The position numbers were made by a program, and so were the translations under genes. From Acanthaster planci (Eukaryota > Echinodermata > Asteroidea > Valvatida > Acanthasteridae), in the NCBI RefSeq assembly GCF_001949145.1, contig NW_019091402.1, positions 1,433,050-1,497,049 of the forward strand: a stretch of 64,000 nucleotides of DNA. Reading direction: 5' to 3'. The first letter of the stretch is position 1. Each line of letters opens with the position of its first letter. Below are positions 13,601 to 25,109 of this stretch, piece by piece. The notes beneath the pieces were generated by a model. That model saw only the letters and a list, made by a program, of their open reading frames with translations. It ran no database searches and was not told the DNA's origin.

Positions 13601-14654
13601 ACCTGCCAATTTGAAGAACGTGATGGGAAGTACCAGTAGATTTCAGCAATCTACAAACATATCATACCAGTATATGATTGCTTTCAGTGGTCTGTAGAAC
13701 CCATCCAGGTGTACATGTATTTCAAACAGCCCGGCGGTTACCAATCCACTCTGTGCGACTCTCCAGCCTTGTTTCAATCCTCAGTCACAGCGAAAGATGT
13801 CTCTGGTTATCTCATATCCGTGAAAAAAAAAGAAACCATTGCATTCGCTGTACGTTTCATATTCAACTACGTGTACAAGCCGAGTGAGTTTAGGCAGAAA
13901 GATGTCTTCAGTGAAGGTGTACACAAATACATTTCATAAGTGCATGTGTAGTGTAGCAAGTATCCACAGTGGCCGACAAATCCTACTGCAAAAGCTCTCT
14001 GACGACTTTGACGGACCAGCACATAATGACAGTAAATAGCTCACTGCTCCACTCGCCTGCCCCGACCAGTGAAGGAGTAACCAGGAATGCAGGCACACTG
14101 ACATTTGCGTTCTGACCACTTTCTGCCACCACCGCCGGCCAACTGCCAGGCACATCAGGTCCCATCCAGTGCAGAGTGGACGGCCCAGGGAGCCCCTGAC
14201 AACTAGACCATTGTCATGGATTGTGGCAGGGGCATCATTGGTTACTGTGACTCTGTTTGTTAATGGGATCAAGCCCGAGGCTACCTACATGTACATGTAG
14301 GCTGTACGCAGCATGACCGGCATACAGTATGTGGTTTGACCACTGAATGAGCATTGATGCTTGCCTGTTGATGCATGAAAGAGTTTTCAATGGCCCAGTG
14401 CCAACCATGGGGATCAGTGGTAAAGTCATTAATACAAAAAAACCCACAGCATATACAGGGTTTGCAGATGGGACAAAATGAAGGTCGGTTACAATGGAAG
14501 AACAATTCTAGTCTGTGTGCTGATGCCCTTTTTTTCAGTTCTCATTGGGGAATGGAGTCTACTTTGATTGTTGTCTCCGTCCATGTACATTTTGTTGAGA
14601 ATTCTGTTGAGGGTGGGTAATGAACAAGTACGGGGTACACTGTGTTGGACACCA

Positions 14655-15060
14655 GACTCTAATCAGAGGAGGGAATCATGGGTGATAGGACAGAGCTCAA
14701 GAAAGCCTCTGTGAGACTCTGCAAGTCAGAACACAGGAGAACAGAGCTGGGCAGAACACAGAATATCATCAGAGGGCACCAAAGCAGGACAACTGAATAC
14801 ATCATGTAGACAGAAGGATATAGCACGGGAGACAATCCCGGCAGGACCCAGCTCAAGAAAACCATGGGAAAACAGAGCACAGAAGACCACAGGACAGCTA
14901 TTGGTACCGGTCTGTGTGGGACAGCAACAGCAGATCACAACAGCAACAATAGAGCCGTGTACAGCTCTAAAAAACAGTGCACAGCAGACGAAGTGACAGA
15001 GACCAATTGCAGAAAAGATCAAGGCCGGATAAAACGATGCTGCTCCAAAATGAAAGGATA
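14655..15060. repeat. Purine-rich low-complexity tract
   Basis: Degenerate repetition of ACAG, AGCAC and GGACAG words. It keeps pyrimidine-rich open frames on the minus strand that would encode Cys/Ser/Leu/Phe-rich peptides. These frames are best explained by the composition bias and are not called as genes. Confidence 0.5.
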
Positions 15061-15270
15061 TGCAGTACAACCTGAATGAGATTGGAAATGAAAACACATA
15101 CAATAAATGTATTCCACCAAGACAATGTTGTATCACAAGAAATACGATCAAATATAAAGTATATGTACACTGTACATGTGGCATCAAAACGAGGCAGTCC
15201 TCTTTTGCACAAAAAGAACGGCACATAGCACCAATTAAACAAAAGTCACACAAGAGAAACTGACGGCACA

Positions 15271-15287
15271 GTCACCAGAGGGCGCTA
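15271..15287 (+). promoter_or_regulatory. CTCF-like motif
   Basis: TCACCAGAGGGCGCTA differs at only one position from the bilaterian CTCF core CCASYAGRGGGCRSY. The match is by eye. Related AGAGGGCGC words occur near 41.70, 55.84 and 62.08 kb. Whether CTCF binds is unknown, and such words can also travel inside transposons. Confidence 0.35.
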
Positions 15288-16885
15288 TTTCAAGCTAACT
15301 GGTCACCCTGGCCGGGATGGAACTATTCAAGACAGTCACAATGAAACAATGAAAGAGGGCGCCTGTCAAGTTTAGTGCGAGGCTACTTGAGGGATTCTTG
15401 AGAATTTTTTTTTCCCCTGAATTCCGGCCTGGTGAGCTGGTACCGGAACACTGACAGTGACAAGTCACAGGCAGGAAAACTGTACCAGGAACATCAAAAT
15501 GTACATTTGTACCCTGCATGTACATGTGTCTTGCATGAAGCTTTTAATCTATGGATCCAGATATTATACACGCCCGCAGGAACAGGGGATGCTGTGGGTG
15601 CTGAAGCACCCCTAACTTGTGCTGGTGTACAAAATAGCACCCCAACTTTGACCACATTAAGCCACAAATATATGATCAAACTCATCAATGTCAGAGATTC
15701 ACCGAAAAACCCTCGATATTTATGATTTTACAACCTCAGCACCCCTTAGGTAAATGTTTCAGCTTGACCAGTTACACATTTGTACATGTACATCTTTCAA
15801 AATGAAAGATGTGAATTATGGAATGTACATGTAGTCAACATTGTCAAAAAGCAGCATGCATTTCAAAAATTACACTCCAATTTTTTGAGATGATACCCTT
15901 TACTTTGTGAAAAAGCCCCTTCAGCAAAACAACCCTCTTACCGGTAATTACCTCTTACCGGACTATTACAGCATAACTGACCCATACGGATTGACCCGAT
16001 AACTATGGTACACACTGTGGAAATTATCTGATGAACGCACGTCATGTATGTATAAAACATGGGGATGAAGGCAAGATCGCTTTGTACTTCAACAAAACCT
16101 GCACATGTACTGAAAGGTGCAACTTCATTCAACTGATAACTCCTTTACTAAAACAAAGGGAAACATATCCCGTACATGTATTTCAATTTATCTGCCTTGG
16201 TTGCCATGCCATGGTCCAGTCCCAATATGACCCATAATTCAAGGCTGCCAGCTGTGGTAATAACATGACTATAACCACCAATTGCCGTGGAAACTCTTCC
16301 ACCGACAACTTAATAGCAAATCTGTCATTGTCAATCATGCCCCACAATGCAGTACACCGGCGGCCGGCCCGAGTGCACCGCGCTCATTAGCATACATGTC
16401 TGGCCAGACCAGCAGCGATCATTTAAAGATTGATATGGCTGCATTCATGTCTGCCGATACTCATTATCCATAATTCGGTGATCTTGACAATCGTCACTTG
16501 GACTTACAGTTAAGCCCAAAATTATTCAGACCTTATGTGGAAATTGATATTTTCATATTTTAGTGTATGAAATGGAGGATTGAGAACACTTTGGTTTTAT
16601 TCCATTTTATTTATGCTAGAATACAAATCAATGCAGCAATTTGGGTTTCTTTAGTGTCGACTTTAAGGTTACATAATCAACGTTTTTGGTTCTTATGCAT
16701 GTCTATAAGTATGCTTACCCCATGACTGATTACGAAATTCAGGCTTTTGTTGGTGTCTGAACAAGTGGTTATTGGTATGAATGTCATTCCCCCAATTTTT
16801 TTACTTACTCTCATGCGATCACATTTAGCTGTGTTGTAATCAATTGGCCTAAATTCAGTGGAGTCAGTGCTTTCATGCTCACTTC

Positions 16886-18043
16886 ATGGTCAGCAGCACA
16901 ACCATTGACATGGCAAAGAAGAAAGAAATGGGTGACGACCTTCGGCGGCGCATTGTGAATGGTCACAAGGACGGCAAAGGCCATCAAGCTATTTCAAAGC
17001 AATTTCAAGTTCCAGTGGCAACAGTACAAAGCATAATCAGCACGTACAAGGAGTTTCGCATGGTCAAGAATCTCAAGGGACGGGGTCGGAAGCCAAAGAT
17101 GACGCCAAGACTGGCCCGAAAAGTTGTGCAAGAGGCCAGCAACAATCCTCGGATCACTACCAAGGCCATACTGAAAAATTTGAGCGGCTCTGGGACCAAC
17201 ATATCAAGACAGGCACTCCAGCGGACATTGCACAATGGGGGCCTTCGTGGATGCCGGCCAAGGAAGACTCCACTCCTGCAGCCCAGGCAGGTAAAAGCCC
17301 ATTGAACCTTTGCAAAAGCACATATTGACAGAAATCCAAGCTTTTGGTCATCAATGCTACGGTGTGACGAGACAAAAATGGAGCTTTTTGGGCACAGGGA
17401 TGTGGCATTTGTTTGGAGAAGGCAACGTGAAGTGTTCAAACCGAAGAACACGGTCCCAACAGTCAAGCACGGTGCTTTGGGGATGTTTCTCCGCCAGTGG
17501 GCCTGGCAATCTCGTCAAAGTAGATGGCATCCTAAAAAAGGAGCAATACGTCGAGATACTGGAGCAAAATGTCAAACAGTTGGCAGGAAAACTTGACCTA
17601 GGGCAGCACTGGATGTTCCAACAGGACAATGACCCCAAACACATGGCAAAAGTTGTCAAGAAATGGTTCAAGGAGACCCATGTGAATGTTTTGGACTGGC
17701 CAAGTCAGAGCCAGGAGACCGATGTGAATGTTTTGGACTGGCCAAGTCAGAGCCAGGAGACCGATGTGAATGTTTTGGACTGGCCAAGTCAGAGCCAGGA
17801 GACCGATGTGAATGTTTTGGACTGGCCAAGTCAGAGCCCAGATCTGAACCCAATCGCAAATCTATGGAAAGAGCTTAAGGCTCAAGTTGGAGCAAGAAGA
17901 CCTTCTACCTCATCGACTTGGAGACCTTCGCAAAAGAGGAGTGGGCGAATTTTCCTATCGAGGTCTGTAGGAACTTGATCAGCAACTATCAGAACCGTTT
18001 GGAGGCTGTAATTGCAAGCAAAGGCTATGCCACTGGTTATTAG
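16886..18043 (+). pseudogene. Tc1-like transposase, DDE domain disrupted
   Basis: The first 139 codons (16886-17305; MAKKKEMG from 16910 is the likelier native start) match the Tc1/mariner N-terminal helix-turn-helix region, ending in a premature TGA at 17303. The catalytic domain continues in shifted frames: the first Asp lies in CDETK (GAC 17366) and the second in QQDNDPKH (17625-17633), with a frameshift near 17470 and another near 17905. The C-terminus ends SKGYATGY at TAG 18041. Two further lesions hit the third catalytic site. A 14-residue segment containing VLDWPSQS is present four times in tandem, and the conserved NPIENLW motif reads NPIANLW (GCA 17856), so the catalytic Glu is Ala. 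In the family this enzyme cuts and pastes at TA; this copy cannot. Confidence 0.92.
17671..17838 (+). repeat. 42-bp tandem repeat x4 inside transposase
   Basis: Four copies of a 42-bp unit start at 17671, 17713, 17755 and 17797. The unit encodes the 14 residues ETDVNVLDWPSQSQ in frame (HVNV in the first copy). The last three copies are nearly identical, so the expansion is young. It adds 42 residues between the second Asp and the third catalytic position. Confidence 0.95.
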
Positions 18044-18548
18044 TCATGGGGTATACATGAATACGTATGGACGTGCATAAAAACCAAAAATGTTGATTAT
18101 GTAACCTTTAAGTTAACAATAAAGAAACCAAAATTGCTGCATTGATTTGTATTCTAGCATAAATAAAATGGAATAAAACCAAAGTGTTCTCAGCCCTCCA
18201 TTTCATACACTAAAATATGAAAATATCAATTTCCACATAGAGTATGAATAATTTTGGGCTTAACTGTCCATACATTGTAGGCTACATTTTCCTATTTTGA
18301 AACAAGCCTATGATGTCACAACACTTCATGAGCTATGATGCTCATTGTTAAGAAAAATTCAATAACTGGTCGCCTGTACATGTGGCATGAAAATTATCAG
18401 TTGGACTCGGGTTACTTTTTTTTTTGAAAGTTTGAAAAACGAACTCTCCAATATTCTTACAGAACTTAATCAACTGAACTGTCAAAATATACACGTCTGA
18501 ATGTGAGACAAAAATGGGAAAAAACATGAAGCACACTGTAAGTAAGTA

Positions 18549-18804
18549 ATTCTGTAAATTCAGGGTCCAAAAATGCAGCTTGTTTGTGTCCCTGTTTCAA
18601 CTTATGTGAATGCAATTTGACTTGGAAATAAATGTTTACTGAAAACGACTTCAAACTACAGGTGCACGTACTTTTATTTGTTTGGCAGGTTATCTGCACT
18701 TTACAAAAAAAATTCAATTGAACTTATAGAACAAAATTATACCGGTATGTCAGATGTGACACAGACACCCAAAAAAATTGGATCCAAAATTTCTAGAATG
18801 ACCC
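18549..18804 (+). mobile_element. 250-bp MITE family, copy A
   Basis: The ends are imperfect inverted repeats (ATTCTGTAAATTCAGGGTCC at the left, the complement of GGATCCAAAATTTCTAGAAT at the right). The interior matches 31424-31670 and, inverted, 35317-35568: a GTGTCCCTGTT block, TTGTTTGGCAGGT and GTCAGATGTGACA. It carries TACCGGTA at 18740-18747 where copy B has only TA. Confidence 0.75.
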
Positions 18805-19501
18805 AAATACACTTGTATGTACAATACATGCAAAGATGAAGCCACACCATACATGCACCTGTACATATGTAGGCAATGAGTTATGCTCTGGTATGGTTAC
18901 TAGCAAGGACTGTAAACACTGTGTGTGTAAATGTATAGCAAACATACTCTTGCTGTGTAGGGTACCATACACACATACAGCAAATGTACTGTACATGCAT
19001 GAGAAGGGGGGATTCAGTTCTGACCAAAAAGGAACATCTGAAATTTCTGCCCCCGCACAGAAATGTCACAAATATTTCTGAGGATTGGGAGTACTCTTTG
19101 AACTCCAAAAGACAGAAAATTTCCCACTGTCGGCATGAACCTTCCCCTCTTCTGACTGAATGTACGTGTTTGGAGCAGAATACATGTAGCTGGTGCTAAA
19201 ATACAGGTGAACATTGAGAATTCACAGGTCTGCACTTTTGCAGGAAGTGGTTTGTCTCAGACTATTACACTGGGGAGTAATTTTCCCTTCTAAATCATCT
19301 AGTCCCTGCGTTCAGTCTTTGGAAATAACAAAGCCACATCCCTCTGGGCATCACGCTCTCACAAACCAAGCTGTTCAGTTTACCCTCTCCTTCATTATAA
19401 CACATCGCACAACCAGTTATTCTGTCCCAAGCCTTGACTGGCTAACAGCAAAAACCATCCCAAAAATATTAAGATGAAACAAACATGTACATGTACATTA
19501 A

Positions 19502-19923
19502 CGCTGTGCTGAATATTCGATCTATTATCAATTATTTGAATATTTGAATGTAAAATTCATGAAAATGGAGAATTTTATTTGTTTTAAATGAAAAAAAGCC
19601 ACGGAGGATTATTTAAAGCAAATCCAAATGAAAAGTGACAGAAATCTTACGATGATTCAAAAACTAAATTATTCATTAAACAATTTAAAAGGAATAGAAA
19701 TTTTCCACAGGGCAAGAAGTTTTGTTTGTCTCTTAAATCTTGCTAAATTATGGCTAGAGATGCTCCTAGACATGAGAAGCTGATATAGTGATTCAATGTT
19801 ATGTACCATTGTTTGCATTATTGGTTTGTTCATATACAATCTGTACGGCCGAATAATCAGATATTCAATCAAATTGAAGGTCGAATATTCGAATAATGCA
19901 TTATTCGCATTGACTCAGCTTTA
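19502..19923. repeat. GAATATTC-rich dispersed repeat, copy 2 (inverted)
   Basis: The reverse complement of the 1115-1603 element. It runs from GCTGTGCTGAATATTC to TTGACTCAGC and shares the interior words AATTTAAATCTTGCTAAAT-like and TTGGTTTGTTCATATACAAT. It is divergent and has small deletions. Confidence 0.65.
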
Positions 19924-20586
19924 ATGTACATATGCTTGCATGTACATACAGTGTCCAATATGTCCATGTGTAACTCGAAAGGTATTGGTGAAGTTATGTA
20001 AACGTATAAGAGACAAAGCTTGTATGAACTTTAATGTTTCTATTACAATACCCAGTTAACATGCAATGCACATGTTCATGTACAATACATGTACGAACAT
20101 ACGTGCAATGACAAGGCAAAGTCGCAATTGAATATATTTGACCTTTAACTCAAATTTAAATATTCCGACCTACAAAATTCCCAAAAAGCAGAACCCAGCA
20201 TGTTTTCGGAAAGCGTAAACAACGAAAACCTTCACGGAAAAGTTCCAGTGCCAGACCTACACTGCATTCAGCTCATTTAATGTTTATTCATAACACTTTG
20301 AAATTGCTGATTTTAGAATGCAATATTGAAAAGAAAAGTTTTCTCCTTTTTATTTCATTGATTTTCCAAAAAACAACATTCTGCAAAAAAGTTAAGTTAC
20401 CAATGACATATACATTTTGTATGCTTTATCTTTTATAGGAAGCACAATGCCCTTTGTCAGTGATAAGAAATATGCCCTCCAAACCTTCCTAAAGCAGTAA
20501 ATACACATGGGAGTGATTCACAGTACAGTGCGTCCCCTGCATAATTTACCCCTCAAGGTCAATCTCTGGCTTACAGGTAGACAATG

Positions 20587-20895
20587 GGGAGTCAGGGTGG
20601 CGTAGTGGTTCTTTTCTCACCTGCCACCTCTGCGGTCCAGGGATTTGGTCCATGTTTGAATCCCAGCCTGGTCCACATGTGGATTGGGTTTTCAGTCCCT
20701 ACCTGATTCCATGGGTTTTACCTAGAATATTCCATTGGGGTTTTCTTCCCACCTCTAAAACTGTAACTGATTCTTACTATCTCCTCTCTACAGGTTTCTT
20801 CAGGCTTGTGAGGTACATTGCCTGGGGCACTTTTGATGAATCCTTGGTGTCATTACCAGACATGCCAGAAATGATTAATAATAATAATAATAATG
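20587..20895 (+). mobile_element. tRNA-derived SINE with (AAT)n tail
   Basis: The 5' part is tRNA-like: an A-box GGTGGCGTAGTGG at about 20595 and a degenerate B-box GTTTGAATCCC at about 20655. The tRNA-unrelated body follows (GGTCCACATGTGGATTGGGT, CCATGGGTTTTACC, TTGGGGTTTTCTTCCCACC). The 3' end is a short (TAA)n run at 20876-20893. I recognise this structure as a tRNA-SINE. I cannot name the family without a repeat library. Confidence 0.8.
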
Positions 20896-22138
20896 GTAAG
20901 TACAGAAGTCTTCAGTGGCTGCATTGCTTTAAAGATGGGGGAAATCTAAAAAGTGGGGCTGATGCAAGTCAACGAATGGAAGAAATGTTCACATGACTAT
21001 GCCGTCCAAAGACAGGAGAACTTTGCAACCTTTGCTTGTGAATGAATGAGTGACCAAGATTTAGAGCCATGCATGTTATTTTTGTGTGATCAAAATGTCA
21101 CAGAGTCCTGATACATCTATGTCACCCTTTTCCCACAATGCATTGCACACTTCCATTAATTTGAGCACTTCGATTTTGAAGGATCTGAGAATTTTGAAAT
21201 TTGAAAGAGGCCGCCCCCCCAAAAAAATGTTCTGCCAAGCTGCAACACAATTCCACTGGCACAATCCAGCTTCGCTCGCAAGTGTAGCCTACATGTACAC
21301 CTGCACCCAAACTTCATCAGCCAAGCACATCTCAGTCAAGCAAAGAACCACTTCCAGGCATTTTCTCGTCCCCCGATGAAGATGATGAAAGGCCGGCCGA
21401 GATGCGCATCAATGATTAAACCGCAAGAACACCCTGGGCCTTTCTGAGGTTGAGGATTCCGAAAAGAAGGGGGGTTGGGAATGATTGTTGGAGGACAGAG
21501 GCGCTTGACAAGCAAGTCCATTTGACTTTATTAAATTCTCGGAGATGCTGTCAGCGAAGGAATAATTATGATACAGTGTATACACAAAAACACGACGTAC
21601 CGTTCTTGGATGAGATGTTAAATATATTGCATGCATGTACGGAACATGTACATGTACAATGTAGCCATACTGGTACCGTATAAAAATGTTCTGCAACAAA
21701 TTCAATGCCCAAAAAACTGACTTACCCACTGTACAAGTACCACAAACTCAGAAAATATTTGATTTCTGTGGCCTACGCGTATTCATTAACACAGCTCAGC
21801 AATGGGTACATTAATTACATGATGCAAAATTGCAATTTTTTTGGGGTTGGAAGTCACATAGTCTTCCTGTAGCTACATGTACAATGTACAGGTGTACCTG
21901 GTGCTTGTGTGTAAAAGTAGTTGATAAAAAAATTCACTTGAAAACTCATTAATTGCACATTCCAACCTCTAGCTACATTTTAGTCAGTACGCTCAAACCA
22001 TCTTCAGAGCGAGGGGCCAGTATGTGAGTGGATTCTAGTTGCTCATGTCCTTTGCAGTTTGTCTTATTGAATCAGTAATGATGCTTACTAACACCAGAAT
22101 AAATGTTAGTGCTACCCACACTGTACTATGGTATTTGT

Positions 22139-22168
22139 ATATACATGTACATGTACATGTACATATAT
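22139..22168. repeat. (TACATG)n hexamer array
   Basis: Several TACATG units in tandem run into an AT-rich (TATA)n stretch. Same class as 6924-6952. Confidence 0.8.
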
Positions 22169-25077
22169 ATACAAAAATATACCTTCGTAATCCTATGTAT
22201 GTACACTGCATGTTACTTGTATACATTATGTAGAATACATTGGACAGTATACAATATGCTAGTGTCCCATCAGGCTTTCTCTAAGGAGGCAGGGAAGCTG
22301 GCATGTACAAAGAGGATTGAGGGCGCCGATATTTATAATTTTTTGGGAGGGGCGGACATACAGCATTTTATCTACAGGCGCATACAAACACCGATACATG
22401 TACAAGTGTCTTGGAATGTTTAGAATTACATGTACAGGCAGGCAACTTTGACAAAACAAAAAAAAACCAGGAAACTCCAATATTTCCAACATTTTGTACA
22501 GTGTTTTTCAATTCCTAATGGGACCAGTGTCAAGTGAAAACCAGGAAATCAACTGATCCCAGGAAAAGTTGCATGCCTGCATGTACACGTACAGTGTACC
22601 AGTCGACAGAAAAAAGATTAGAATTATAAAAAAAAATTGGCGAAGGTCCTAGTGCACATGTACTAGTAATCTAAAGAAAAAGTGTTGGGGGAGGGTACTG
22701 TAATACGCACCCCTTCAACACCTCTCCCGATTGCTTGATTCCTTCCTGCATACTGATGCTCATTTCAAAGCTGTGCCATGTTACATCTACATGTACACTT
22801 CCACTTAAATGTATACGTCGCTACTAGTGCAGACATGTCCAAACTGTACATGTACATGTAGGCTACATGTACATGTACAGTGTACACATGTACATTGCAC
22901 TTGTTCAAAATGACTCACTGTCGCATGAACACATGGGAACATACTAGTAGGCGACACGTGCAGGGCTCACAAATCGGCGAGGAAATCATCATCATGGTGT
23001 GATCCGGCGAAGCAGTGCATGAATGTGCAGACGATGTACATGAGCCTCAAAGTCCACAGTCTGTGTCACAGATGTGGCGATAAACAAATATAAACACAGT
23101 TTGAGAGGGGGCAGTCAATTTTAGCTCCTAGAAGTACCAGCCGTTGAAGTTGGCAAACGAGTTTCCCAGGCAAAGCCAACAAAACTAGCCCGTCAACTTC
23201 CAATATGGAGGGGAGCTAACATACATGTACACATACACGTATCCGCATACAAATAATGTTATATTTGCTTTACCCACAACTTTTTGTTTGCCATTACAAT
23301 TTCAGGCACAGTACCCGTACATGTGTAAGTGTATTAAATTTAAAGAGCTTGAAAATGCTGTCTTGACTTACTGTCTGATGGCACTGACAAAGTCCTCCCT
23401 GAAAATTACAGGTAGCACCAGTCCAAAGAACTCACAATTCCACCTGACAGTGGGCCAACAATGTCAGTGTACATGTTACAAGTTTCACACTATGCTCCTT
23501 CAATACTTCAATGAGCTTAAACAGGCACCACACAGTACATGTACAAGTCATGTAGGTGTGCCAGCCCTGACAACGGGGCCAGACAGTTATTTGATTGATG
23601 CCAGCTAGCGACATTTGAGGTCACTTTACCCATTGGTTCTGTCCCTCTGACGTTGCCCATTCCTCCATGCAGGAACCCTCTCCTCAAAGCAGCACTATCA
23701 TGACCCAACACTAAGCACCCATGACCCAACACCAAGACACCTGCCTACCATCAGACCATGTTGCCAGTACATGTACAGGTAGATGCACCCTGGACAGACC
23801 AGTTTCCTCCTGCCCTAGCCACACACTGGTACAAATAATTCTGCATACCAGCAAGTTTATCTTCTTCGGTCACGCTCCACAGCAAAACTACTCTCATGGT
23901 TGCTTTCCTTCTCCCTACAAGTTGGTCACCAAGAGCCCTGACCGTGACCTTCAACTTGACCTCCTGGCTATAATTTCTCAGGCCTGCCAGAGGCTCTCAT
24001 GCAAAACTCATTATTAAAGCATGCAGGCAATACCGGATTTGGAGAAGCAATAAGCATCACGGTGGCATTTAAAACTGTTCTGCTCTAAAACACAGTGTTT
24101 ATTAATTCAACACGCTCTAGCTATCAATTTGTAATGTTCAGAACCTACACATGTTATCAGGTACATGTAACACTGTACAGTACATGTACATGTACATGAC
24201 ATGTCCAAATCCTATAACATCACTGCTGGATGACTAAAACACCCATCCACAGTACATGTATATCACCACTCTAAACATGCTGTGCAGTTTTAACAAACAA
24301 ATGGACAACAAAAACAGTGATGACAAAGTTCTTCCTTGCTTAAATGCAGTGTAAGCATCGGAGCCGTGATATCGTCAGTTTTCGCGAGGAGAAATTTTGA
24401 TCCCAAATCATGATTTTTTTCAAGTTTCTTTTTTTTTTGACAAAATCAACTGGGCTATGCAATGCTTACAACTTGATGTAATCATTTTTCACCGAATCTA
24501 CTGAAATCACCCAAATCACGGTGATCTTTGTGGGATAGTATTCAACTAAACCGCATTTTGGTTTTCACAAAAAGACAATTTTGTCTTCCATAGATTTAAC
24601 TTTGGGAAAAAGATCAAAACCGTGGGCAAAACTGGTTTTGTAGTTTTCACAAAGAGACAATTTGACTCCAGAAATGTACACCAATGTAACAATATTGCAC
24701 CTGGCATGCGCTATGGCGAAAGTGTGTATTGTGTGTGCCGTTTTCTTGAAGAGACCAAAGGTCACACGAATTTTATCATTTCACAAACAATCTTGTTTGT
24801 TTACAAAATAAACAACTTAAATTAACGTCTAGAAATATTAGTTTTGTAGTTTTATGTCATGTAACATCATCTCTTTCATGGAGTAGCATTGGTGAATTTG
24901 AAGGAACGCTAAATTCTATGAAATAAAGCATTTGAAAAAAAGACCAACCTCAAATGCGATTTTCTCAAAACCCATGTTTTTCAGTCCAATGAGAAACTGT
25001 CTCTTCATGAAAACTGTGACGATATATATGCCAAAGGGGAAAAAATACATGTATGTGGGTTTTTATTAACTTCACTG

Positions 25078-25109
25078 TCCTCAATCCTTCAAGGGTGAAG
25101 GATTGAGGA
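25078..25109. other. 14-bp perfect hairpin
   Basis: TCCTCAATCCTTCA is followed, after a 4-base loop, by its exact complement TGAAGGATTGAGGA. No flanking T-run or gene context gives it a role. Confidence 0.5.

Larger units (their letters stand above)
16507..18266 (+). mobile_element. Full-length, inactivated Tc1-like transposon with ~225-bp TIRs
   Basis: A 1,760-bp element bounded by long terminal inverted repeats (16507-16733 and 18042-18266) that begin CAGTTAAGCCCAAAATTATT and remain about 90% identical by eye. The left end abuts TA, the Tc1 target. At the right end the expected TA reads TC, so one target copy appears mutated. A single broken transposase frame fills the interior. The CAGT...ACTG ends matter for the TACATGTA finding: with a two-base stagger such an element should leave TA-CA-TG-TA on excision. 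Confidence 0.93.

Noticed and set aside
14726-15253. A 175-codon minus-strand open frame
   Set aside because: It lies over a purine-rich low-complexity tract. The peptide is Cys/Phe/Ser-rich with overlapping open frames, as expected from composition alone.
17668-17878. A tandem-repeat protein or CRISPR-like array
   Set aside because: The 42-bp units are contiguous without spacers and lie in frame within a transposase, so they are a local tandem duplication.
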